Assembly (NCBI GenBank): GCA_028819955.1
Contig: JAPPKP010000272.1
Location: 1-14,921, forward strand
Direction: 5' to 3'
DNA from: Rhodospirillaceae bacterium
Lineage (GTDB): Bacteria; Pseudomonadota; Alphaproteobacteria; UBA828
Length of the DNA stretch: 14,921 nt
In this document: piece by piece, positions 1 to 6,679 of the stretch
Layout: each line of letters starts with the position of its first letter
Numbering within the stretch: position 1 is the stretch's first letter
Notes under the pieces: generated by a model
Told to the model about the DNA's origin: nothing
The model's input: the letters and a program-made list of their open reading frames with translations, nothing else
The model's database searches: none
Made by a program: the position numbers and the translations under genes

Positions 1-375
1 GTCGCGCCGGAGCGGCTGATCTTCTCCGGCGACGTCGAGATGGTGGTGGTGCCGGGCGCCGAAGGCGACTTCGGTGTGCTGCCGGGCCATTCGCTGCTGC
101 TCTCGACGCTCAGGCCCGGCGTGATCGAGATCTACGAGAACGAGAAGCCGAAGGATCGCTACGTGGTCGCCGAAGGCTTCGCCGAGGTGACGGGCGAGCG
201 CTGCACGGTGCTCTCCACCGAGGCGTTCGAGGCCGGCGCCATCGACCGCGCCCAGGCCGACGCGCGGCTCGAGCAGGCGCAGCTTCGTCTGCGCGATGCC
301 GAGGGCGACGAGGAACGCGCGAAATACGAGCGCGAGGTCGAGCTCGCGGAGCTGCTCGCCGCCAACGCCGGCTAG
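1..375 (+). CDS. atpC: ATP synthase F1 subunit epsilon, 5' partial
   Basis: The reading frame is open from base 1, and the gene starts upstream of the window. The 124 visible residues begin APERLIFSGDVEM and continue with EGDFGVLPGH, the signature of the N-terminal beta-sandwich of F1 epsilon. The last ~40 residues (RAQADARLEQAQLRLRDAEG onward) are the charged C-terminal helical hairpin that can inhibit ATP hydrolysis. The protein forms part of the central stalk with gamma and sits at the cytoplasmic face of the membrane. Family members are usually 130-140 residues, so only about 10-15 N-terminal residues are missing. atpC is normally the last gene of the atp operon, which fits the regulator that follows after a 131-bp spacer. 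I see no convincing U-tract terminator after the stop codon. Confidence 0.95.
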   Translation, partial: VAPERLIFSGDVEMVVVPGAEGDFGVLPGHSLLLSTLRPGVIEIYENEKPKDRYVVAEGFAEVTGERCTVLSTEAFEAGAIDRAQADARLEQAQLRLRDAEGDEERAKYEREVELAELLAANAG

Positions 376-455
376 GCCGACCGCAAAGCGACCGATCGCG
401 TCTTCGGATCGAGTGCGAAAGCGCTCCGTCTCTCGCTCTCGATGCCCCGCGCACA

Positions 456-514
456 ACATGCAGCTTATCGGGTAAGCTGACTGCGTATACCGATGGGATC
501 GGTCACATGCAGCT
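456..514 (+). promoter_or_regulatory. Putative operator/promoter region of the Rrf2-family gene
   Basis: A perfect 7-bp inverted repeat, CAGCTTA (461-467) and TAAGCTG (473-479), is separated by TCGGG. It lies 27 bp before the regulator's start codon. A second small inverted repeat, CCGAT-GGG-ATCGG, spans 490-502. A TATACC hexamer at 486-491 could serve as a -10 element, which would place the 7-bp palindrome over the -35 region, as expected for an autoregulated Rrf2 gene. ACATGCAGCT occurs twice, at 456-465 and 505-514, the second copy containing the start codon. The symmetry is seen directly; binding by the adjacent regulator is inference. Confidence 0.4.
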
Positions 515-965
515 GACGAAGTACAGCGACTATTGCTTGAGAGCCCTCATCTATCTGGGTCTCAACCGCCACCGGCGCTGCACGATCCGGGAAATCGCCG
601 ACGCCTACGGCATCTCCGAGAACCACCTGACGAAGCTGGTCCATCAGCTGGGTCAGGAGGGCTACATCACGACGACCCGGGGTAGGAACGGCGGCTTGGA
701 ACTCGCGATGCCGGCGAGCGAGATCAACCTGGGAGAGGTTGTCCGCACCACCGAGGGGCACTTTCAGTTGGTCGAGTGCTTCGCCGGTCGGGAGAGGAAC
801 ACGTGCCCCATCGCCGGGCCGTGCCGCCTGACCGGGGTCCTGGAGGAAGGCCTGCAAGCATTCTTCAACGTGCTCGATCGGTACACGCTGGAAGACATGC
901 TGAAGCCGGCACCGGCGTTCCGGCGCATCTTCGCGGCCAGGGAAGAGCGCAGGTTGCTGTCATAA
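507..965 (+). CDS. nsrR: Rrf2-family transcriptional regulator, NsrR-like (putative Fe-S nitric-oxide sensor)
   Basis: This 152-residue protein has the Rrf2 layout: an N-terminal winged helix (MQLTKYSDY start; recognition segment YGISENHLTKLVHQL near 34-48; wing TTRGRNGG near 56-63) and a C-terminal dimerisation helix. Three cysteines, C91, C100 and C106, lie where Rrf2 sensors bind an Fe-S cluster, and D8 matches the non-cysteine ligand reported for the Streptomyces NsrR [4Fe-4S] cluster. The first gap is wider than in E. coli NsrR (C-X8-C instead of C-X4-C); the second, C-X5-C, is the same. NsrR proteins repress nitrosative-stress and denitrification genes and release DNA when NO damages the cluster. 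The convergent neighbour is nirK, whose promoter carries an NsrR-like palindrome, which supports the NsrR reading over IscR or RirA. Start chosen at the ATG giving the conserved MQLT beginning; no strong ribosome binding site is visible. Family is secure, the exact ortholog less so. Confidence 0.85.
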   Translation: MQLTKYSDYCLRALIYLGLNRHRRCTIREIADAYGISENHLTKLVHQLGQEGYITTTRGRNGGLELAMPASEINLGEVVRTTEGHFQLVECFAGRERNTCPIAGPCRLTGVLEEGLQAFFNVLDRYTLEDMLKPAPAFRRIFAAREERRLLS

Positions 966-1056
966 GGAGCGGCTGAGAGTGGGCTATATCGAGGCCGTTC
1001 GCGAGCTGCGAACTTCGTTACGAATCCCGTGCTGCGAAAGCCGAAACTGACGGCGG

Positions 1057-1094
1057 AAAAAAAGTGGGCTGCTCCCGGAGAACCGGGAGCAGCC
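1057..1094 (-). terminator. Rho-independent terminator of nirK
   Basis: A perfect 12-bp stem, GGCTGCTCCCGG (1067-1078) pairing with CCGGGAGCAGCC (1083-1094), encloses a 4-base loop. Read on the minus strand the stem is followed two bases later by a run of Ts (the A run at 1057-1063). It lies 16 bp past the nirK stop codon. There is no T run on the plus-strand side, so it acts in one direction, for nirK. Confidence 0.9.
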
Positions 1095-1109
1095 AGTGCG
1101 CGGGAGGAT

Positions 1110-2220
1110 CTAGGCCGTCATCATGGTCGGCGGCTGCACCTGTGTCATCAGGTCGTGGTCCCATTCGCCCTCGACGACCACGACGCCGAGACAGCCCAGT
1201 TGAACCGCCTCGATCAGGTTGTGGGAGAGGTACACGTAGGCGCCCGACTGCCGGAAGGTGTAGAGCGCCGCCCCGGCGGAGCCGCCGCGGATGAACCAGG
1301 TCTCCAGGCCCTCCGCCGGCGGATCGACAAAGGAGCCCTGCTCCCAGACATAGTCGCCGTGGCCGCCGATGAGGTGCGGCCTGGAATCCCGGTTCGCCTG
1401 GGAGTGGATGAAGAGCACCGACTCGCCCACGTTCGCCGTCATCGCGTTGTCGCCGGTGAGCGCGCCGACCCGGCCGTTCAGCACCACGTGCGTGGGCGTG
1501 AGCGTCTGCATCACGTCGAACATGTCGGCCATGCCCTCGGTGTGGTCGGCGTAGTCGATGAACTCACCGTCGGCGTCGCGCGGCACGTAGAAGTCCTGCT
1601 CGCCGATGTAATAGCCCCGGTCGTAGCGGAGCGGGTTGCCGTGGCGGTCCTTGAGGCCATCCCGCGGCAGCACCATCACCGCCCCGTTCATGCCGGAGAC
1701 CACGTGGAAGGGGATCCATCGTTCCGCCCGGCGCGCAGTGATAGATGTAGGTGCCGGCTTTGGTCGCCTTCCAGCGCAGCTTGCACTGCTCGCCGGGCGA
1801 GATGAGCGTGAGCCCGCCGCCGCCGAGCGCGCCGGTCGACGCATGGAAGTCGATGTTGTGCTCGAAGATGTTGCTCGCCGGGTTCTTCAGCGTGAGCTCG
1901 ATGTAGTCGCCCTCGTGGCAGATCATCAGCGGCCCCGGGATCGAGCCGTTGAAGGAGAGCGTGTTCAGCATGGTGCCGTCGTCGTCGATCTCCCGCTTGT
2001 CCTCGGTGGCGGTGAGCTCCACCTCGATGATCTTGGGGCCGTCCGTGGCAACCTGCTCGTGGGCCGGGACGAAGGGCGGAGCGACGAGTTCCTGCTTGAC
2101 CCTGGGCAGGCCGCTGACGTCCGCCTCGCTGGCCGAAGCCACCATGACCGGGGTTGCGGCCGAGGCAGCGCCGAGTGCGCCGCCCATCTTCAGAACGTCA
2201 CGCCTGTTCACGTGTAGCAT
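1110..2220 (-). pseudogene. nirK: Copper-containing nitrite reductase NirK, split by a one-base frameshift
   Basis: NirK reduces nitrite to nitric oxide in the periplasm. The N-terminal frame runs from ATG 2220 and leaves the NirK sequence after M168 (ATG at 1717-1719), ending out of frame at 1564. The C-terminal part continues one base over, to the stop at 1110. Ignoring one G of the doublet at 1716-1717 gives a 369-residue protein of normal family length that reads [18 protein letters not shown] across the junction. A twin-arginine signal (R6 R7, NRRDVLKMGGA) indicates Tat export. Type 1 copper ligands H121, C162, H172, M177, type 2 ligands H126, H161, H333, and catalytic D124 and H282 are all present, and H282-H333 spacing (51) equals H255-H306 of the Alcaligenes-type enzyme. 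AGGAG at 2230-2234 supports the start. Intact ligands and no second lesion suggest a very recent mutation or a sequencing/assembly error. No electron donor or NO reductase gene is visible nearby. Confidence 0.9.
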
Positions 2221-2336
2221 GGCTGCATTCTCCTGATCCGCTATTGACTCATCGCATGGAATCGATGCGCCCGAACGCGGGTCGGCCCGGCAACCAGCCC
2301 ATTCGAAAGGCCACCGAGACGACCCGTGGGCACCTA

Positions 2337-2359
2337 AAGATGTATTCTGAATGAAGGTT
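2337..2359 (-). promoter_or_regulatory. NsrR-like operator in the nirK promoter
   Basis: On the plus strand the half-sites are AAGATGTATTC (2337-2347) and GAATGAAGGTT (2349-2359), separated by a single T. They are symmetric at 7 of 11 positions, with a perfect ATTC-T-GAAT core. The layout (11 bp, 1 bp, 11 bp) and the left half, 9 of 11 identical to AAGATGCATTT, match the NsrR site known from enterobacteria. An NsrR-like gene lies on the far side of nirK. The sequence match is seen directly; occupancy is inferred. Confidence 0.6.
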
Positions 2360-2371
2360 CTTAGCGGTCAA
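2344..2371 (-). promoter_or_regulatory. Predicted nirK promoter
   Basis: On the minus strand, TTGACC (2371-2366, five of six matches to the sigma70 -35 consensus) is followed after 16 bp by CAGAAT (2349-2344, four of six matches to -10). The NsrR-like palindrome covers the -10 and the expected start site near 2337, a geometry that suits repression. The resulting leader before the nirK ATG would be about 116 nt. Confidence 0.4.
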
Positions 2372-2465
2372 GCCGGTTGTGAATTTATTTCCAGCCTTAG
2401 TGCCGTCCGGCCCGCCCGTGTTATTATGCAGGATCGTCAAATCGTCTTGATCCAGGAAGCGGACC

Positions 2466-3323
2466 ATGGGCCACTGGACCCTTGACGACATTCCATGGGA
2501 CCAGTTCGACCGGTCGAAGCTCGACCCGGAGATGGTCAAGGTCGCCAAGGCGGCGTGCATGGTGGAGCACCACAGCGCCGACTACGGCAAGTATCTCTGC
2601 GGAGTCTTCCACGACGATCCCGGCTTCTGCGCCGACGCGCTTGCCTGGGCGGAGGAGGAGGTTCAGCACGGCGCGGTCCTGCGCCGCTACGCCGAGCTTG
2701 CGGACCCCGCATTCGACTTCGAAGTGACCTTCGCCCGCTTCGTCGCGGGCCACCCCATCGACGTGGAGGCGAGCGAGTCGATCAGGGGTTCGCGCTGCGC
2801 CGAGCTGGTGGCGCGTTGCATCGTGGAGGTCGGCACGTCCGCCTACTACAGCGCGCTGCGAGATGCTGCCGAGGAGCCCGTGTTCAAGGCGATCTGCAAG
2901 CGGATCGCGGGCGACGAGTTTCGCCACTACAAGCTCTTCTATTCCAACATGAAGCGCTATCGGGATAGCGAGGGCGTCGGCCGGCTGGCGCGCTCCAAGG
3001 TGGCGCTCGGGCGCCTATTCGAATCGAGCGATGACGAGCTTGCCTACGCTTACCACTGCGGTGCCGGCGAGCCCGGTCCCTACGTCCGCCGCCGCGCAGT
3101 CCTCGCCTATGCCGCGCGCACGCTCCCGCTCTATCGCCGCAACCACGTGCAGCGCGGAGTGGGCATGACGCTCAAGGCGATCGGCACCAAGCCGCAATCG
3201 CGGCTGGGCAAACTTATCACTGCGCTGACGTGGCGCGTGCTCAGGCTCTATGTCCGTCGTCTGGCGTGGGCGAAAGAAACGGACGGAACTCTGCGATCAC
3301 CGCTTCGTAGAGCGCCCGCTTGA
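2466..3323 (+). CDS. Ferritin-like-fold di-iron protein of unknown function, divergent from nirK
   Basis: This 285-residue protein has no signal peptide or membrane segment. Its first ~160 residues show the spacing of a four-helix ferritin-like di-iron site: E34 in helix 1 (VEHHSADY), E65-x-x-H68 in helix 2 (AEEEVQHG), E121 in helix 3 (CIVEVGTS) and E151-x-x-H154 in helix 4 (AGDEFRHY). This E/ExxH/E/ExxH set is shared by rubrerythrins, acyl-ACP desaturases and related oxidases, so the chemistry (oxidase, peroxidase, iron handling) cannot be assigned. The second half is basic, with many R and K and no recognised domain. Several cysteines (C31, C45, C55, C111, C118, C144) are scattered without a rubredoxin CxxC. 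It shares a 245-bp promoter region with nirK. NO-responsive regulons often include di-iron proteins such as YtfE, so a nitrosative-stress role is possible but inferred. The last 83 bp overlap the 3' end of rppH on the other strand. TATTAT at 2422-2427 may be its -10. Confidence 0.75.
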   Translation: MGHWTLDDIPWDQFDRSKLDPEMVKVAKAACMVEHHSADYGKYLCGVFHDDPGFCADALAWAEEEVQHGAVLRRYAELADPAFDFEVTFARFVAGHPIDVEASESIRGSRCAELVARCIVEVGTSAYYSALRDAAEEPVFKAICKRIAGDEFRHYKLFYSNMKRYRDSEGVGRLARSKVALGRLFESSDDELAYAYHCGAGEPGPYVRRRAVLAYAARTLPLYRRNHVQRGVGMTLKAIGTKPQSRLGKLITALTWRVLRLYVRRLAWAKETDGTLRSPLRRAPA

Positions 3324-3747
3324 AGGGAACCGCATTCGCGGCCAGCTGATCGACCGGCGACCAGCGCCAGTCGCTGAACTCCGGATGGGCCGTATCGATG
3401 TCCACGTCGGCATCGGTGCCGAGGAAGCGGGCGGCGAACCACTTCTGCTCCTGACCCCGGTAGCGTCCGCGCCACACGCGGTTCACCAGGTGGGGCGGCA
3501 GGTCGTAGCGCAGCCACTCCTGCGTCTCCGCGAGGATCTCCACCTTGTCGGGCGTGACGCCGGTCTCTTCCTCCAGCTCTCTGAGCGCCGTGTCGCGCGG
3601 GTCTTCACCCCGGTCGATCCCGCCCTGCGGCATCTGCCAGGCTTCCTGCACCATGTCGATGCGCTGGCCGACGAAGACCAATCGCCGCGCGTTGAACAGC
3701 AGCACGCCGACGCAGGGTCGGTAGGGGAGCCCGTCGAGACCGTTCAT
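3241..3747 (-). CDS. rppH: RNA pyrophosphohydrolase (Nudix hydrolase)
   Basis: RppH removes pyrophosphate from the 5' triphosphate end of mRNA and so opens it to RNase E decay; it acts in the cytoplasm. The 168-residue protein begins [19 protein letters not shown], typical of the RppH/IalA group. It carries a complete Nudix box from G42 to V64: G-x5-E, then x7, then RELEEETGV, with E57, E60 and E61 as metal-binding candidates. WQMPQGG (residues 37-43) and the later PEFSDWRW also match the family. A TTG three codons upstream is in frame, but the ATG at 3747 gives the usual N terminus; neither has a clear ribosome binding site. It lies 35 bp downstream of ctpA on the same strand, so the two are probably cotranscribed. 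Its 3' end overlaps that of the ferritin-like gene by 83 bp. Confidence 0.93.
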   Translation of the reverse strand: MNGLDGLPYRPCVGVLLFNARRLVFVGQRIDMVQEAWQMPQGGIDRGEDPRDTALRELEEETGVTPDKVEILAETQEWLRYDLPPHLVNRVWRGRYRGQEQKWFAARFLGTDADVDIDTAHPEFSDWRWSPVDQLAANAVPFKRALYEAVIAEFRPFLSPTPDDGHRA

Positions 3748-3782
3748 TTTGCCCAAAGGTGGGGTCGACGGCGCGTACCGGC

Positions 3783-5081
3783 TCAGTTGACGATCGCGTT
3801 GCCAGAGAGAATGTGGGCGCCGCGCAGGTGCTCGATCGCGCGGGCCAGTTGATAGTCGCCGTCCGCCGGGTCGTCCTCGGCCTGGGCGGCTTCCTCCGCC
3901 GGCGGGTCGTCTTCCTCTTCGATATCGGCCCCGTCATTGTCGAGATGGCCTCGCAGGTCCTCCTCCCGCCGCTCGGGCAACTCCTCTGCTTCGAGCTCAG
4001 GCCGGATCTGCTCGACGAAGATATCCGGATCGATACCCTGTTCCTGGATCGAGCGGCCGGATGGCGTGTAGTAGCGTGCCGTGGTCAGGCGCAGCGCGCC
4101 TCGCCCGCCAAGCGGAAGCACCGTCTGCACCGACCCCTTCCCGAACGAGCGCGTGCCGAGGATCAGTGCCCGCCCGTGGTCCTGCAGGGCGCCGGCCACG
4201 ATCTCCGAGGCCGAGGCCGTCCCACTGTTGATCAGCACGACCAGGGGTAGGCCGTCGATGACATCGCCCTCCTGCGCGTTGAAGCGGAAAATGCTGTCAG
4301 GGTCGCGACCCCTGGTCGAGACGATCTCGCCCTGCTCCAGAAAGGCATCCGAGACCGCGATCGCTTGATCGAGAAGTCCGCCTGGATTGTTGCGCAGGTC
4401 GAGCACGACACCCAAAACGTCGTCGTCCTGCTCTTCCCAAAGGTCGCCCAACACTCCATCGAGGTCGTCGGACGTGTGCTCCGAGAACGTCGAAATTCGC
4501 GCGAGGATGATCTCGTCATCCACCACTCGAGCACGCACCGACCGGATCTTGATAATCGCGCGTGTGATCGGGAACTTGAGTTCTTCCTCCACGCCGTCTC
4601 GCTGGATGGTGAGGGTAATCTCGGAATCGGGAGGGCCGCGCATTTTGTCGACCGCCTGCTGCAGCGTGAGGCCGAGCACCGGCTCGTCGTCGAGATGCGT
4701 TACGAGGTCCCCTGCCTCGATCCCGGCGCGCTGTGCGGGCGTGTCGTCAATCGGCGATATGACCCTGACGAGACCGTTCTCCATCGTGACCTCGATGCCG
4801 AGGCCGCCGAACTCGCCCCGCGCCTGAACCTGAACTTCCTTGTAGCTCTTCGGGTTATGGTATTTCGAATGGGGGTCGAGTGAGTCGATCATGCCCTCAA
4901 TGGCGGCATCGATCAGTTCCGACGCGCTCACTTCCTCGACATATTCGTCGCGAATTCGTTCGAGGATGTCGCCGAACAGGGTGAGTTGCCGATAGGTTTC
5001 CTCATCCTCCTCGGCGACCGCAATCGCCGGAAGGCTGATCATCATCAGGCCGGCGATGCCGGCCACCAGTAATCTTCGCAT
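3783..5081 (-). CDS. ctpA: S41-family carboxyl-terminal processing peptidase
   Basis: This is a periplasmic serine protease of the C-terminal processing (CtpA/Prc) family, which trims or degrades envelope proteins. From the ATG at 5081 it is 432 residues: signal peptide 1-23 ([23 protein letters not shown]), a helical N-terminal region, a PDZ domain around 85-165 ([21 protein letters not shown]), then the S41 catalytic core. The core contains LRNNPGG, the nucleophile S290 in SGTASASEI and the general base K315 in SFGKGSVQ; their 25-residue separation equals the Ser/Lys pair of plant D1 protease. An ATG at 5114 is in frame, but AAGGA at 5086-5090, five bases from the 5081 start, and the better signal peptide favour the shorter form. 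The tail after ~360 is very acidic (runs of E and D), unusual beside the compact catalytic domain. It is followed by rppH. Confidence 0.92.
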   Translation of the reverse strand: MRRLLVAGIAGLMMISLPAIAVAEEDEETYRQLTLFGDILERIRDEYVEEVSASELIDAAIEGMIDSLDPHSKYHNPKSYKEVQVQARGEFGGLGIEVTMENGLVRVISPIDDTPAQRAGIEAGDLVTHLDDEPVLGLTLQQAVDKMRGPPDSEITLTIQRDGVEEELKFPITRAIIKIRSVRARVVDDEIILARISTFSEHTSDDLDGVLGDLWEEQDDDVLGVVLDLRNNPGGLLDQAIAVSDAFLEQGEIVSTRGRDPDSIFRFNAQEGDVIDGLPLVVLINSGTASASEIVAGALQDHGRALILGTRSFGKGSVQTVLPLGGRGALRLTTARYYTPSGRSIQEQGIDPDIFVEQIRPELEAEELPERREEDLRGHLDNDGADIEEEDDPPAEEAAQAEDDPADGDYQLARAIEHLRGAHILSGNAIVN

Positions 5082-5223
5082 TCTGTCCTTCAACCGTTGC
5101 GCCGGTCGCCGCATCTCACGCCGACGCGTTCTCAGTGCCGTCGCCGGAGGCTGCCAGCGCTGGCGTCATTTGGGACAGGCTGCGCGGGCTCCGGCTCGGC
5201 GGACTGCCGTGCGAGGCCGGCCC

Positions 5224-5253
5224 ATGATATCTCTCGCTATCGAGCATGATCAA
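5224..5253 (-). promoter_or_regulatory. Possible ctpA-rppH promoter
   Basis: On the minus strand TTGATC (5253-5248) and TATCAT (5229-5224) are separated by 18 bp, a reasonable sigma70-like pair about 145 bp before the ctpA start. The surrounding spacer between folK and ctpA (5082-5342) also holds a perfect 12-bp palindrome, GCCAGCGCTGGC, at 5153-5164. I see no gene in it. Confidence 0.3.
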
Positions 5254-5317
5254 ATCAATATGCTTCGCCGCGTGGTCACGGCTCCGTGTAGATCACCAAT
5301 TCTGCCCCACGCCTCCG

Positions 5318-5344
5318 GACTTCCTTCGGCGCGCCAAGGAAGTC
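5318..5344 (-). other. Stem-loop at the folK stop codon
   Basis: A perfect 9-bp inverted repeat, GACTTCCTT (5318-5326) and AAGGAAGTC (5336-5344), encloses a 9-base loop containing the palindrome GGCGCGCC. One arm includes two bases of the folK TGA. There is no T run on either side, so it is not a standard intrinsic terminator. It could protect the folK mRNA 3' end or cooperate with Rho. Confidence 0.5.
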
Positions 5345-5867
5345 ACCTATCGAGCGGAGTAGGGGAGAGCGGCTCAAGGCTCTGATTCCCCACGGCCGCG
5401 AGCAGCGACGAGGCGCTGGCGCCGGTCGCGGGATGCCGCCACTCTGGCGCCACGTCGACAAGGGGCGCCAGCACGAACGCCCGCTCCGCAAGCCGCGGGT
5501 GAGGGAGAATGAGCGCCGGTCCGTCGTCGTCGGCTTCGCGGCGAATGACTTGGCCGTGGTAGTCCAGGAGATCGAGGTCGAGTGGGCGGTCCGCGCCGGC
5601 GACGCTGCGCCTGCGACCGAACGCCGCCTCAACGGCGAGGAGGCGCGCCATGAGCTGGACTGGGGAGAGGGTCGTTTCGACTCGGGCCACGCCGTTGATG
5701 AACCAGGGGCCATCAGCCGGCGGCATCGGCGCGCTGCGATACCAGCGCGATCGTATCACGGTTCGGATCCCGCCCTCGGCAAGCACCGAAAGCGCAGCGT
5801 CCAGCCCTTCGGCCGGCGGGCCATGGCGCGCGGTCGGAAGATTTGCGCCGAGCGCAACCAGGATCAT
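5343..5867 (-). CDS. folK: 2-amino-4-hydroxy-6-hydroxymethyldihydropteridine diphosphokinase
   Basis: FolK transfers pyrophosphate from ATP to 6-hydroxymethyl-7,8-dihydropterin in folate synthesis, in the cytoplasm. The 174-residue protein starts MILVALGANLP, the usual HPPK opening. It carries the pterin-side segment SRWYRSAPM (around 40-48) and GPWFINGVARVET, and the signature RPLDLDLLDYHG near 94-105, whose aspartates bind the magnesium ions. LPHPRLAERAFVLAPL is the conserved helix-proline region that follows. The length is normal. The gene stands alone: folP and folB are not seen. It is divergent from the LabA-like gene across 161 bp. No good ribosome binding site precedes the ATG. Confidence 0.94.
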   Translation of the reverse strand: MILVALGANLPTARHGPPAEGLDAALSVLAEGGIRTVIRSRWYRSAPMPPADGPWFINGVARVETTLSPVQLMARLLAVEAAFGRRRSVAGADRPLDLDLLDYHGQVIRREADDDGPALILPHPRLAERAFVLAPLVDVAPEWRHPATGASASSLLAAVGNQSLEPLSPTPLDR

Positions 5868-6028
5868 TGCCGAGTAACGCGTTCTTGCACTTGTCCCTCT
5901 CTCAGAGAATCCCTAGTTATGGCGTGCACGCCGCGAGGCCACGCCCGCATAGCGGACTTGGCCCCGTCAGGCAGCGGCGGCATGTTCAGTGGCATTCTGA
6001 CCCACATAACCGAGAAGGATAGACTTTG

Positions 6029-6679
6029 ATGCAATTCAATCCGCAGGAGCGGATCGGCCTCTTTATCGACGGCGCAAATCTCTACGCCGCGGCCCGTTCG
6101 CTCGGTTTCGACATTGACTACAAGCGCTTGCGGGAGGAGTTCGCGGGCAAGGCCCGGCTCATCCGCGCCCTCTATTACACGGCTCTCATCGAGGATCAGG
6201 AGTATTCGCCGATTCGGCCGCTGGTCGATTGGCTCGACTACAACGGTTACGCGCTGGTCACGAAGCCGACCAAGGAGTTCACCGATTCCATGGGCCGCCG
6301 CAAGGTCAAGGGCGACATGGATATCGAGATCGCAGTCGACATGATGGAGTTGGCCGACGTTCTCGACCATGCCGTGCTGTTCTCCGGCGATGGCGACTTC
6401 CGCCGCGTGATCGAAGCGATCCAGCGCAAGGGCGTGCTGGTAACGGTGGTCAGCACCATCCGCTCGCAGCCGCCGATGATCGCCGACGAGCTGCGTCGTC
6501 AGGCCGACAACTTCATCGAGCTGCAGGACATCGAGCCTCTGATCGCGCGCGAGCCCAAATGGCGGAACGAGCGCGCTCGCAACCTGCGTGAGCCGATGGA
6601 CGATGAGTACGAAGATTACGAAGACGAAGGCGAAGGCGAAGAGGAAGACATGGCCGGAGAGATCGTGCGCACGGCGTGA
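6029..6679 (+). CDS. LabA/NYN-domain (PIN-like) protein with acidic tail
   Basis: This 216-residue protein belongs to the LabA/DUF88 group of NYN domains, which have the PIN-like nuclease fold. Acidic residues are at the expected places: D14 in RIGLFIDGANLY, D96/D98 in KGDMDIEIAVDM with D104, and D121/D123 in LFSGDGDF. These would bind the metal of an RNase-type active site; the real substrate is unknown. The NYN domain covers about 8-165. The C terminus (about 190-210) is an acidic low-complexity run rich in E, D and Y, probably disordered. AAGGA at 6015-6019 lies nine bases before the ATG at 6029; a TTG directly in front is in frame but unnecessary. The stop overlaps the GTG of the following glycosylase gene, indicating translational coupling. 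Confidence 0.88.
   Translation: MQFNPQERIGLFIDGANLYAAARSLGFDIDYKRLREEFAGKARLIRALYYTALIEDQEYSPIRPLVDWLDYNGYALVTKPTKEFTDSMGRRKVKGDMDIEIAVDMMELADVLDHAVLFSGDGDFRRVIEAIQRKGVLVTVVSTIRSQPPMIADELRRQADNFIELQDIEPLIAREPKWRNERARNLREPMDDEYEDYEDEGEGEEEDMAGEIVRTA

Noticed and set aside
1029..1805. A 258-codon plus-strand frame
   Set aside because: It is antisense to nirK. Its apparent product is rich in H, R and V and matches no family.
2358..2371. FNR/NNR-type box (TTCTT-AGCG-GTCAA) upstream of nirK
   Set aside because: Only one half matches well, its position is wrong for class II activation given the best -10, and the good half is better read as the -35 hexamer.
5276..5713. Alternative minus-strand frame over the end of folK, ending in a protein-like stretch (DFLGAPKEVRRRGAELVIYTEP region)
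   Set aside because: Most of it is serine/arginine-rich shadow sequence of folK, and it has no start context. Chance is the simpler explanation.
5885..5919. Promoter-like hexamers TTGTCC and TAGTTA before the LabA-like gene
   Set aside because: The -10 match is too poor to report as a feature.
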